Positions 42,276 through 52,190 of a stretch of DNA of 64,000 nt are shown in pieces; positions within the stretch are counted from its first letter, which is position 1, and the number at the start of each line of letters is the position of its first letter. The translations under genes were made by a program, and so were the position numbers. The stretch is from Anthracocystis setariae. Its lineage: Eukaryota; Basidiomycota; Ustilaginomycetes; Ustilaginales; Ustilaginaceae. Under the pieces are notes generated by a model. That model ran no database searches and was not told where the DNA came from. It saw only the letters and a list, made by a program, of their open reading frames with translations. The stretch covers positions 248,001 through 312,000 of the forward strand of contig CAKMXJ010000010.1 in the NCBI GenBank assembly GCA_928724745.1, written 5' to 3'.

Positions 42276-44805
42276 CTAGGTGCGATTCTTAGCAAAAGCC
42301 TGTTTGACCGGCATACCCGCCTTGATATCTTGCAGGCACTTTTCGTCTTCACGCTTTCCCTTTTCTGCCAACTTCACCACCTCGTCCGCCCTCTCAGGCG
42401 GAACCACCACCACGCCGTCGATGTCTGCCAACACCCAATCGCCTGGCCTCACAACCACGTTGGGCCACTTGGGATTCTTTCCCTCCACCGCCTCCACCCC
42501 CTCTGTGGATGGATCCGCAATAGTGATCGGCACCTGCAACTCGCTTGGCTTAATCAACCCACCCTGACCCTGAATTGAATGACCCCTTGAAAACACCGGA
42601 AACGCGGCCTGCCTATGCTCCAACAGATCCCTACACCTTCCATCCAACACCACCCCCTGCAAACCGAGATACTGAGCCCTCGCGGTCATCAACCCACCCC
42701 ACAACGCACCCCTCGTCAACGAGGGCGCCGTAATCACCACCACCGCACCACCCAACCCTTCGGCCGCATCGACAAACTGCTGCTCAGGCCCAGCACCCGC
42801 ATCACCATCACTAACCGAAACCATCTTGACAGTATACGCAGGCCCACAAATCCTCACATCGCCCCCAGTCCCCAAATACGTAGGCGAATACATCTCAATC
42901 CCAGGCAAATACCCACCTTGCTTCACCTTGAGCTTCAACATCGCATCCGAAACCTACCCCGCGACACAGAAAATGAGAGAAATAGGTTGTCAGCGCCAAA
43001 AAAAAAAACCCCCAACTCCCATACCAAAAAAAGAACCAGTCTCGAAGCGTCATATATGAATTGAGTGGCCAGGGCACATGCATCAAGGGGGAAAGGAAGG
43101 GGGGAGGGGGATTTGCAAAGATCATGTATCTACATGCCGGCGGCCGGGGGGGGGGGGGGGAGAAGAGATCTTAGGGACGCGCATTGCTCACCTCACAAGT
43201 GGACAGCTGTGCCAGCCTGGCCAGCGTTGCCGATGCCGCCGTGGCACTCGATGTCTCGACTCGCCTGCCTTCGCTGGTGCTCGACAGCTGAGCTCCCTTG
43301 GGCACGCACATGATCGGCGCGAGCGTCTTGCTTCCCGCTGGAGTCTGGATCGACGACCCACTCGGTTTCACATCCGCTTCCTGCCTGGCAAGGTCGCCCT
43401 TGGGCTTGGCAGCCACAGGCACAAGCTGCGCAACGCTGGTCTTGCCCTCAACAGCGACGCCGTGCTTGTGCTTGTCATCGTCGTCTTCGTCGTCGTGATG
43501 GCGCTTGCTCTTGCTCGGAGCGCCGAGCCCACCGAGAAAGAAACCGCCCGCCACGATACTGGCAAGCACGTAGGCACCATTTCGCTCCTCGTCATTGAGC
43601 GGTCGGTTGAAGCCTTTGCGAGACACTCCCGAGGAGGAGGAGGAGGAGGAGGAGGAGGAGGAAGAACTCGAACCAGACTTGGACGAAGCCGAAGCCGAAG
43701 TAGTTTGGGTTCCCGTAGCCAAGGCAAATGCGCCCTTGGCTTGCTCTGCAACATTGTTCAGCGCGTTCTTGGCTGCACCGACACCTTTGCCGATTCCCTC
43801 GAGTGCCGAGTCAGAGCTGCCGCTGCTAGCTTGCAGATCCGCGAGGATCTCGGCGAGGATGCCCTTGGCCTTGGTCTTGCCCTCGTCGACGGCGTGGTCG
43901 GACATGTCAGAGGCGTGCGAGATGGCCGAGCTGGCCGAAACAGAGATGGCCTTGGGCACAAAAGGCGACGACTCGGTGTTGGAATCCTCGCGCGACTGGC
44001 GCAAGTGAGGCGAGGTGTAGGACGTAACAACGGGGATCTTGATGCCGGGCTCGGCAGGGTCAGGGTAGTAAGGGATCTGAACGTTGAAGGTCTCCTTGGC
44101 AGCAGGCGCTTTTTGGGGTGGCAAGCCAGGAGGCGAGGTCTTTTTGGCAGGTGCCTCGTCCGCCTGCGACGGCGAAGCCTTGGCCGTGGTGTCATCAGCC
44201 AAACCATCGGCGGCGGCATTGTGCACGGTACCAGCCTCGAGGTTGGAAGGAGTTTCGGATTCCTTCATGCTTCCAAGAGGCTTGGTGGCCTTAGCTACAG
44301 CCTTGGCAGTATCTTCATCGACGAGCGGACCTTTACCCTCGCCAGAAGACTTGGCGCTCGGTGGAGTGCCCTTGACGGTGGCATGACCAGCCTTGACGGT
44401 AGGCGCAGGTGGGGCGGCCTGTTTCTTGGTGTCGTTGTTCCTGAGCGAAGCGAGCGTCGACTTCTTCCTGAGCTGTGGCCTGGCGCCTGGCATCGACTGC
44501 ATGTTGGCGGTACTGCCGTTGATGTAAGAGTCGTGGTCGACGAGACGCTTGATCAGATCATCCTTACGACCAGAAGAAGCGAGGCCGCGCGACTTGAGCT
44601 CCGCCTTGAGCTCACCGAGTTTCTTGCTCTCGTAGGCATCACGTGTACTGCTGAGCAGAACCGAAGAGACGAGACCGCGAGACTGCTGAAGAAGTTGATA
44701 CTGGTACGAGAGGACTGCGGCGGAAGTCACGGTTTGCTGAGGCCCCGGTGAGCTCGGACGGACGACGGGGTCTCGTAGCGTGCGGCTGGCGATACGTCGC
44801 AACAT
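42276..44805 (-). CDS. SAP-domain membrane protein fused to an RraA-like aldolase domain (candidate fusion)
   Basis: Exons 44805-43192 and 42953-42276 give 763 residues. The intron (43191-42954, 238 bases) starts GTGAGC, ends GGTAG and joins STCE to VSDAMLKLK, rebuilding the STCEVSDAM start typical of RraA-like proteins. N-terminal: Arg-rich, presequence-like; SAP motif at about 60-92 (KLGELKAELKSRGLASSGRK); Ala/Ser/Lys linkers with a Ser run; one hydrophobic segment at about 411-430. C-terminal (about 520-763): RraA/HMG-aldolase fold with ALWGGLMTARAQYLG and VVLDGRCRDLLEHR, close in style to yeast YER010C, which is a 4-hydroxy-4-methyl-2-oxoglutarate aldolase/oxaloacetate decarboxylase-type enzyme. 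An internal ATG at 43311 (Met499) has an A at -3 and could start a separate RraA-only protein. Confidence 0.6.
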
Positions 44806-45099
44806 GATGTCCAAGTAAAGTTGGTGGGAGCAAAAGCTGTACTAGCTAGCGACCAGATCGAAGTTGGATATGAGAATGAAGCAAGTGGTGAGAGAAGTGG
44901 GGGAGGAGGGGGGGGGGTATAGATGAGAGAGTGGAGGGATCTATGGTAGCTGCAAGCACCTTGCTGCACTTTTTGTCCTGTTGATGCGGCTTCGGAAGAG
45001 GCAGGAAGAGCACATCTCCCAGCTCAAGTTTGACTGATGAATTCCTCCACTCTCTGTCATGTGGCTCTCTCTCTCTCTCTCTCTGTCTCACTCCAGGAA
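44806..45099. other. Spacer with CT microsatellite beside the transposon
   Basis: Promoter side of the SAP-RraA gene. It holds a G-rich patch near 44900-44920 and a CT tract at 45065-45085, just outside the transposon's left TA. Confidence 0.6.
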
Positions 45100-45101
45100 T
45101 A

Positions 45102-45262
45102 TTCCTTTTTGCGGAATTTAACGCGATTTTTGAATAGTTCACGTGATTTCCTAGCTTTCATAACGTGATTTTGTAACGTGATTTTGCTTATATAACGTGA
45201 TTTTGAATCTCATTACGCTACGTCCGCCAAAGTCATTGCGCAATTTTTGCATCCATAGCGTG
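45102..45262 (+). repeat. Left terminal inverted repeat
   Basis: About 161 bases. It pairs imperfectly with 46633-46794 reversed. Shared blocks include GAATTTAACGCGATTTTTGA, TTATATAACGTGATTTT and CATTACGCTACGTC. It contains four or five repeated words close to AACGTGATTTTG. Confidence 0.88.
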
Positions 45263-45416
45263 ATCTTGTTCCGCACAGATCACGTGTGACTCAGCAGCTC
45301 AGCTTGGTCCGTGGTCGCCACACATCCTCTCCTTCTCACAACTTGCTTCCTTTCCTCTCACCACATCTATCCACCATTCCGCTCCCCTCCAATTCCACTC
45401 CACTCCGTCTCTCACC

Positions 45417-46514
45417 ATGCCGAGACGTCGTCGCAATCACGTTCCTGACACCATCCGAGACAAGATCGTGGACATGTGTTGTTTTCGAGGGATGAAGGTA
45501 TCCGAAGTTGCGAAGAGGTTCGAATATCCTTGGAGTACTGTCAACACCATCGTCAAGACGTTCATGGATACCGGGGTCCAGACCAGCCAGCGGAACAAGA
45601 GAGGACGATCGACGAACAGGATCTCCTCGGACACCATCGCTTTGATCCTCCAGTACTTCCACGATCATCCGGCTGCAACTCTACACGAGGTACGCGAGTA
45701 TCTCATCAGCAACAACGGACCCGAGGTTTCGGTCTCTTACCTGTCAAGGATTGTCAAAAGTAAGTGCCATCTCTCTCTCAAGCGTCTTCACATCGAGCAC
45801 GAGCGCTACAACAGCGAGGAAACCATTCGGCAACGTCAAGCTTGGGTGCGCCAGTATCAGCATGAACTTCACAACATCCAGAACGCGATCTTTTTCGACG
45901 AGGCCGGGTTCAATCTCCACACATCGCGATCCGTAGGCCGAGCTCCTATTGGACATCGGGTACAGCAGAGGAACAGACCCGCCGATCGCCAGCGCAACGT
46001 TTCCCTTCTTGTTGCTGTCAGCAAGCAAGGTGGACTTGTTGCTTTGGACATGGTCAAGGGTGGATGGAACTCGGCATACTTCAAGCAATTCCTCGAGGAC
46101 AGGCTCTTCCCAGCAATCCGAGGAGAAAGCAGGATGCTGATCATGGACAACGTCAAGTTCCACCAAACGCATGCTGTACGTGACACGATCTCTCGAGCTG
46201 GCCATCATCTGGCTTTCCTTCCTCCGTACACACCCTGGTTCAACATTACCGAACGGGTTTTTGCCAAGGTCAAGCCAATGGTCAGCCGACAGGAGCTTCA
46301 AGATCACGACGGCTTGATGAACGTCATCGACTCTGTCATCAGCAAGATCACTCCTCAAGACTGCGATGGATGGCTCCGCGAGACAACTCGCTGGATGCGC
46401 ATTGCCGAACACGGCCATCCACTTGGACCTGAGCACAACGCTTGCGATGCTCTTGCTCGTCTGGGACTCCAAGACCCCGAGGACATCGATGTCGATCCTT
46501 TCCTTGTTGTCTAG
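45417..46514 (+). CDS. Tc1/mariner-IS630 DD34E transposase
   Basis: 365 residues, intronless, start context CACCATGCC. It has an N-terminal helix-turn-helix region (about residues 10-60, RDKIVDMCCFRGMKVSEVAKRF) for binding the inverted repeats, then a second helical DNA-binding region (to about 130). The RNase H-like catalytic core follows. The acidic triad is visible: Asp161 in IFFDEAGFN, Asp244 in LIMDNVKFHQ, and Glu279 in TPWFNITERVF. Thirty-four residues separate the last two, the DD34E spacing. The family cuts and pastes the element into TA sites. It sits centrally between the inverted repeats with nothing else encoded. Confidence 0.93.
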   Translation: MPRRRRNHVPDTIRDKIVDMCCFRGMKVSEVAKRFEYPWSTVNTIVKTFMDTGVQTSQRNKRGRSTNRISSDTIALILQYFHDHPAATLHEVREYLISNNGPEVSVSYLSRIVKSKCHLSLKRLHIEHERYNSEETIRQRQAWVRQYQHELHNIQNAIFFDEAGFNLHTSRSVGRAPIGHRVQQRNRPADRQRNVSLLVAVSKQGGLVALDMVKGGWNSAYFKQFLEDRLFPAIRGESRMLIMDNVKFHQTHAVRDTISRAGHHLAFLPPYTPWFNITERVFAKVKPMVSRQELQDHDGLMNVIDSVISKITPQDCDGWLRETTRWMRIAEHGHPLGPEHNACDALARLGLQDPEDIDVDPFLVV

Positions 46515-46632
46515 CTTCGCGTACTTGTAGTCTCTTTCACCATCAATTCAATTCCATGCACTTGAACGATATGGAGCTTGACGCCATCGCTAGCAAATCG
46601 CGCTATGGCATACAACTGTGTTTCGCAGTATT

Positions 46633-46794
46633 CACGCTATGAATGCAAAAATCGTGCAATGACTTTGGCAGACGTAGCGTAATGAGATTTAAAATCACGT
46701 TATATAAGCAATTTTCACGTTATGTGCAATTCTCACGTTATGTGCAATTTCACGGTAACCAGTCAAAAATCGCGTTAAATTTTGCACAAAGGAA
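46633..46794 (-). repeat. Right terminal inverted repeat
   Basis: About 162 bases, inverted relative to 45102-45262. It shares the same order of blocks but has CACGTTATGTGCAATT units in place of some left-arm AACGTGATTTT units, so the arms have diverged or differ in binding-site layout. Confidence 0.88.
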
Positions 46795-46796
46795 TA

Positions 46797-47430
46797 ATAA
46801 CTTTTCCAGCCGTGTTTACAGTACCGCTGAAATTCAATCCCCAAACGTCATTTCATTTTTCAACACTTTCTTTTCACAAAGTCACAAAAAATCTGTAACC
46901 AGCTGCCTCGCTTCTGTATTGATCGTTGTCTGAAAATGAATACTCTCTTTGCACGCGTCACACTCTATAGTCACGTCGAAAAAAAATCGATCTGTCCTTG
47001 TCACCAGTACTAAGCCTAACATTCAAATGTTGTTGCCGCGGTTCCCTTCGTCGTTGATCCCATCGGTGAGGGCTGTCACATCAAGTGGTCACAGCCACGC
47101 ACGCACAGACGCATATATTCCTTTCTCAACAGTCGACCACGACCACCTAGGATGAAAGACTGGTTAAGAAGATGGCGTTCCATTCCTTTGCAAGGTTTAA
47201 AAAGACTGGCTGCAACAGAAAGATATTTTAAAGACAGACGGGGAGGTGGCCATCCAGACCTGACCTCTTCAGTTTCAGAGCCGCACTAGGCATGCTCTCT
47301 ATCGCATTTCGTCAGGGGAGGAAAGACGCAAAGCATTTTGGGCTTGACCTTGCGCCTCCAGCGTCCCATACTGACTCTGTGACGAGAACGAAATCACTGC
47401 CTCCTCGATGCGCTTTACATCTCGCATCGC
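46797..47430. other. Intergenic region right of the transposon
   Basis: About 0.63 kb between the transposon and the lipase stop codon. No repeat, RNA gene or coding frame was recognised. Confidence 0.5.
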
Positions 47431-48393
47431 TTAGTTGATGCGAGCCGGGCAGTTGGCCCCACCCTTTCCAGCAATGTGGACGTTGAAGTAAGTGCCGGTG
47501 TGATCGGCAAGGTCGAAGTCGAACACGCTGACCGAGTCGATGCAATTTTTGTTCTCCTGTCCAGGGCAGGTCACGGCGGTGTTGGTGTTGGCGGGGTTGA
47601 TCCAGATCTCACCGGAAGCATGCTGGTACTCGATGTGGGGTGGAAGCCTCGGCACGGGATCTTGACCGTTGTCGATGTGCACAAAGCCAGGAAGGTTGGA
47701 ATCGACAGCGTTGGCGAATGCGTGGTCACCTGTCCTTGGCTGGCCGAAAACGATCGAACGCACCGTAGCAGAGGGCAGCTGATTGAGCAGATACAGCGCA
47801 TCCAGGAGTGCGATCGAGGCACCGAGCGAATGACCGATTGTAAGTACATCCGAACCCGGGTACTGGGAGAGCGCAGACTGCACCTGTGACAGAACCGCAT
47901 CGGCAGTGCGAAGCCAAGTATCCTGGAAACCATCGTGCACCTTTGCATCGCCGAGGTACGACAGTCGCGAGTTGACTGGCTTGAGCTCGAACTCGGCATC
48001 GTTCAGAAGCGAGTCGAACGAGGAAGAATTAGTCCCCTGGTGCGCCACGATCACTCCCAAGCTGGGCGAATGCGCAACGTAGACCATCGGAATCGTCCGA
48101 CCATCGCCTGCAGTCCAGAGCAGCTGAGCGTCTCCAACAGTTGAACCCACGGGTTGCCCACAGTAGGCGGCTTGGGCGAGCTGTGCGGGGAACGTGTACT
48201 GCTCGTAGTTGGCGAGCGGTGAGGTGGGCGCGTAGTTGTCGCGGGCAACCAGGCGTTCTGCATTGCGAGCCTCGATGGAACGCTGGATGCCCGCAGGGTA
48301 GCTGGTTCGGGTCGCATCTAGAGGCGTTGCCGAGATCGAGCTGGCTGACAAGGCAGCAACGGCCATGAAGGATGCAGCGATGGCGATCTTCAT
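47431..48393 (-). CDS. Secreted class 3 lipase
   Basis: Intronless, 320 residues, starting at the ATG that leads directly into a signal peptide (MKIAIAASFMAVAALSASS, then ATP). A second ATG eight codons upstream would weaken the signal. The fold is a fungal lipase_3 triacylglycerol lipase or feruloyl-esterase-like enzyme. The nucleophile is Ser189 in TIGHSLGAS, followed by Asp245 in QDPVPRLPP and His298 in DHTGTYF. VIVAHQGTNS is the oxyanion-hole region. A propeptide ending near RLVARDN (about residue 50) is likely. It hydrolyses lipids or esters outside the cell; the substrate is not determinable. A TACAG cluster lies about 240 bases upstream. Confidence 0.92.
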   Translation of the reverse strand: MKIAIAASFMAVAALSASSISATPLDATRTSYPAGIQRSIEARNAERLVARDNYAPTSPLANYEQYTFPAQLAQAAYCGQPVGSTVGDAQLLWTAGDGRTIPMVYVAHSPSLGVIVAHQGTNSSSFDSLLNDAEFELKPVNSRLSYLGDAKVHDGFQDTWLRTADAVLSQVQSALSQYPGSDVLTIGHSLGASIALLDALYLLNQLPSATVRSIVFGQPRTGDHAFANAVDSNLPGFVHIDNGQDPVPRLPPHIEYQHASGEIWINPANTNTAVTCPGQENKNCIDSVSVFDFDLADHTGTYFNVHIAGKGGANCPARIN

Positions 48394-50204
48394 ATCACGG
48401 TTCTCTATAAAGTGCAAAAGGAGGGCAGGTCTATCCTAAGGGCGGGCAGAAGGAGGCAAGGAGTAGTACGATCACACCTTGGACTCCTGAAGGATGAAGA
48501 GCCGGGCTGAGGATGAGGGGGTCCGTGGGGTTCTTCATGCTCTCCTGAGCTAGGCAGGTACCGTGGCTATATGTAGATTACGATACCCTAGAAACATCGA
48601 CCGTACCGTCCAAGCCGAAACATACTGAACCGGCACAGTACAGTACAGTACAGCACCAAGAAAGTAGGGAGCGAAGACCTGGAAAACCACTCTCTGCATA
48701 TCAGCTACAGCAACCAGATGCAGTCAAAACAGTGCGAGGAAAGGACGACGGGAAGGGAGAAAGCACGCTAAGGCGAGTCTGAGTCAAAAAGGTCCATGCC
48801 GGGCCCAAGACTATGCCGACAGTAGTGACAAGCAGGAGCTTGGACGCTACATTCCGAGGTCTCACTGGGCATGATGTTTGGCATTGTTCGCTTGGCGAAA
48901 TGCTCAAGATGGCGTTAACAGAAGGCAGGACAGACACCGTTCTTCTGCCTTGACAGGGTCCAACCGGCTCTCTGCGCGTTGTTGGACTATTTAATAGAAA
49001 AAACAGAGCATCTTTGATGGCTCAGTCTGCATACCCAAAAATCATTTGGATTTGCCATATTTGTTTTTCATACGCCTTCGCGTCGGGTTGCAGATGAGCA
49101 CCGCATTCATCATGATCGGCAGCAGCAGCATCATTATTGTGTCCCATACTACACAATGGTTGCTCGGCATTTAGCATGTCGGCCAGGAGCGGAACGGATC
49201 ATGGTGATCCGTTGGTGTCCTAACGAACAAGATCGACTTGATGCGAACGAGGCGTGTCTTGTTAGCTCTCTCGGCGTCGTCGTGTTCCTGCAACGTGAGT
49301 CGGCTAAATCGTGGAGGATCGTCTTCCGTACACGTTGCTTCGAACGGTGGCTCTGAAATTGGCTGGTCAGCGTTCAGCGTAGACGATCATATTCGGAACG
49401 ATCAAGTCCGAACCACTTCCTCGTCGAGCTAGTGTGAGACCATATCGGCCAGCCGAGGTAATAACCTCTCAGACTAACGGCAATCTGCTTGCCTCCAGTA
49501 CCTTACTTCTGAGCCCTACCCTCAACCCATTGTCCACTTTCTTTACACACTTGAGCTACGGAAATGCTACGTCTTCATGGCGACGTTGGGAACTGTTGTT
49601 CCGCGGTTGACTTGGAAAGAGAAGCAAAGACAAATGCCGGACGAAGCTACTGTATACGTGGCTGCAAAGCATGGTCACGTTGAAGCCTCGGCAAGGCGCC
49701 ACATGCGCATATACAGGTTTGCCGAAATGAGCATGATTCTTCCATCGCTCGAAACCCGAACGACGCATTCTTCGTCCCCCTTCTGGCCCACACCAATGCC
49801 ATTGTTCCGCAAGAGGTATGTCGAGAACATTGTTAGAAGAAGAGGTTGGGGAGACGCACAATGTCCGCAATCAGATTTCTTCCACCTTTTTCCAACCTCA
49901 CTTTCTTCCACCTTTTTCCCTAGCCAATTTCTTTCTCGACATTTTGCTGTTCAACACGCCTTCGCGAAAGTTGTATCATAGATGAAAGACGCCATGACCG
50001 AGTTGAGTGTGCGATCGATGATGCGAGAAACAAATACAGATATGGAAGTGTGTATTGCTAGACAAGGCCCCACAGCCCAATGCTTCGAAAAAAGGTACTC
50101 ATGAGCTGATTACCTTAGACAACGATTAAACGCAGTTTCCCAGAAGCGCCTGTCGGTAAGCACATTCGGGATCCTCTCGTCGAGCTACGGTGACTTGTTC
50201 GCAA
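48394..50204. other. Intergenic region of 1.8 kb
   Basis: Contains the lipase promoter with a TACAG array at 48633-48655 and an otherwise featureless stretch. Open frames are short and overlap on both strands (for example around 49577-49981), with no recognisable domain. Confidence 0.55.
48633..48655. repeat. TACAG pentanucleotide array
   Basis: CACAGTACAGTACAGTACAG followed by CACC, about 240 bases upstream of the lipase start codon. Confidence 0.75.
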
Positions 50205-51257
50205 TCAGATCTTTCCAAGTCCATCACCGGGCCAATCAATGACATCATAACTAATCAAGATCGCCACCATCACCAATACAGCCACCAACGCACTGCTGAG
50301 CATCATCCAACCATTTTCTCTCCACGTCAATGGTTCGAATCCGACTGCACCGCCGAATCCGCTCACATCCGACGCATCCTGCAGAGAGTTGTACCCGAAC
50401 CTACGGTCTCCGGGCGCAAAGTAACCGGGTCGTGCTTGATCTGCTACTCCAGCATAGAGCAGCTGCGCTTCATCATCGTCAAAAGCACCGAGACCGTCGT
50501 CCTCTCGGCTGTAATCGTCTTGACCATCCACAGAAGCCTTGCGTGGCGCTCGGACGAGATCCAACGAATCCTCGCGCGAGTCTTCCGCTCCGGCTCCGTT
50601 TTCTGGTGGTAGCGCCTTTGCTTTCGAACTATTGGTATCGGACGTTGGCGGGTGGGATGATATTTTGCTAGACTTTTTCCATGGCATCGATTTCAGCAAT
50701 CTTTCTGCGCGAGAAGACGATCCTGCCGCCGGCGAATGCGATGCTTCCAGATCGACGTCGAACAACGCTACGTTGTCAATTTCATCATCATTATTCGCTC
50801 TTCCCTTTCCCTTCCCCGTTGCTGACAATGGAGAGTGTCCCAGGGTGCCCTCAAAAGAGACATCCACTTTGCCATTTTTCAGCTGAGAAAGCGCGTACGC
50901 TTCTTCCTTGTCTTTGTTGACGCCCAGGATCTTGATACTATGTGCGATTCCTCGCCTCGACCCTGCGCCAGCCGACATGGACTTTCTGCCTATGGCAGGA
51001 ACCGCAACGGTGATTTTGGCGCTGCCCTGAGAACTGCTGCTTGCTTCGCGTACATGCGAGCTAGGGCCTGCGAAGCCGTTGAGGTGGGGCTTTTGCGAAG
51101 GCGTTGGATGACCGCCATCATCTATGCTGGCATCCGGAGAGGCGGGAATAAACTGGGTGATGGCAGACCGGATGCCTGGGTTGGGCGAAGATGCATTTGG
51201 ACTCGGCGCAGGAGGTAGAACCTGCGAAGGTAGCATTGTCTGAAGAGTGATGGCCAT
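50205..51257 (-). CDS. Putative tail-anchored protein, unknown function
   Basis: Intronless, 350 residues, first ATG preferred. I recognise no family. Most of the protein is Ser/Pro/Asp-rich and disordered, with SSRAERLLKSMPWKKSSK and an acidic patch (REDDGLGAFDDDEAQLLYAG). The single hydrophobic segment, about residues 317-334 (MMLSSALVAVLVMVAILI), is followed by only about 16 residues (SYDVIDWPGDGLGKI end). This is a C-tail-anchored layout, so the protein probably sits on the ER, Golgi or another endomembrane with its bulk in the cytosol. Codon pattern and length support a real gene despite the lack of homology. Confidence 0.75.
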   Translation of the reverse strand: MAITLQTMLPSQVLPPAPSPNASSPNPGIRSAITQFIPASPDASIDDGGHPTPSQKPHLNGFAGPSSHVREASSSSQGSAKITVAVPAIGRKSMSAGAGSRRGIAHSIKILGVNKDKEEAYALSQLKNGKVDVSFEGTLGHSPLSATGKGKGRANNDDEIDNVALFDVDLEASHSPAAGSSSRAERLLKSMPWKKSSKISSHPPTSDTNSSKAKALPPENGAGAEDSREDSLDLVRAPRKASVDGQDDYSREDDGLGAFDDDEAQLLYAGVADQARPGYFAPGDRRFGYNSLQDASDVSGFGGAVGFEPLTWRENGWMMLSSALVAVLVMVAILISYDVIDWPGDGLGKI

Positions 51258-52190
51258 CTTCAAGGCAGCTTGGCCTCAGCAAGCCCTTTCGCCCTCAGAG
51301 ATACAAGATGCCGTGGAATCGTTGTGATTTCGTTCGCCTTCGTGGCCATGTGTGAGAGACGGTTCAAGGCTTGGTAAGATCAGCCAATACGGCAAGCATC
51401 CTGTGGCATGCAACACGTGTTACACTCCTTCAGCTGGATGATCAAGGTGCTATGGCAGAATTTGCCCGCGAAGTGCAGAGATGAGTACAGAGTAGATCTG
51501 TGCTTTCGGCTTGAGTCACCTGCACCTTCAATTGTTGACCTGGAATGACGATGGGATCGTAGTATGAAAGCGCCGCTGCTGAGGCTTGAATTTGTGGCCG
51601 AAGAGGGATGCTGTTGGCCCAAATGAAGTGCTGATGGTGGTGGTGGGTGGTGGGTGGTGGTGGTGGTGGTTGTCGTTGAAGCGGAAGCGTTGCTTTCAAC
51701 TTGGTTGAGAACTCCTGTGGATTGTGCAAATGAACCCTGCACCCTGACAAGCGCAGTTCAGAGCTGCATGCGAGCTTTTGCTTCTTCCTAACGCACGCGT
51801 GTTGAGACCAAATCGGGAATAGGTCCGATCCGATCCGATCCGATCCGATTTCATTTTTCGGCACCTCGGCATCTGATGTGAGTGCAGCGGCTGAATCAGA
51901 AAAGTACAAAATCCATCATGTTAGACCGTGACTGAGATGGCGGGTTGACAGAAAAGGTGAAGGCGTCGAGATTGTTGGCCAGCATGCGACCCAATGTGAA
52001 TCCTGGAATAGCCGGAAGAAGGACCGCGGAGCTGCTCCGGTTATGTAGAAGGGGATGGAGGGCCTGGAACTCGCTCCACAGAGTTAAGAGCTTGAAGGGT
52101 GGCTCCTTCCGCTCTCTGCCTTGATACAAATAGGACTCGCTCTTCCGTTGCTTCCTTTCTGGCAGCCCACCGCTTCAACTCATCTTCGAC
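51258..52190. other. Divergent intergenic region with microsatellites
   Basis: About 0.93 kb. It has a GGT/GGGTGGT-rich tract at about 51632-51668 and a GATCC pentanucleotide array at 51824-51850. No gene was recognised. Confidence 0.55.
51824..51850. repeat. GATCC pentanucleotide microsatellite
   Basis: About five CCGAT units, intergenic. Confidence 0.8.

Larger units (their letters stand above)
45100..46796 (+). mobile_element. Tc1/mariner-IS630-type DNA transposon, apparently complete
   Basis: The element spans 45102-46794 (1693 bases) and is flanked on each side by TA (45100-45101 and 46795-46796), the target duplication of this superfamily. Both ends begin TTCCTTT and continue as imperfect inverted repeats of about 160 bases. 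The single internal gene, an uninterrupted DD34E transposase, lies centrally. The repeat arms contain several copies of an AACGTGATTTT-like word. I see no frameshift or stop in the transposase, so it may be, or recently have been, active. Confidence 0.9.

Noticed and set aside
43078..44751. A 557-codon open frame antisense to the SAP-RraA gene.
   Set aside because: Arg/Gly/Leu-rich shadow of the sense codons with no motif; the sense frame has a SAP motif and splices into RraA.
50330..50350. GGTTCGAATCC, a perfect B-box word.
   Set aside because: It lies inside a coding exon and the surrounding T-arm stem does not pair.
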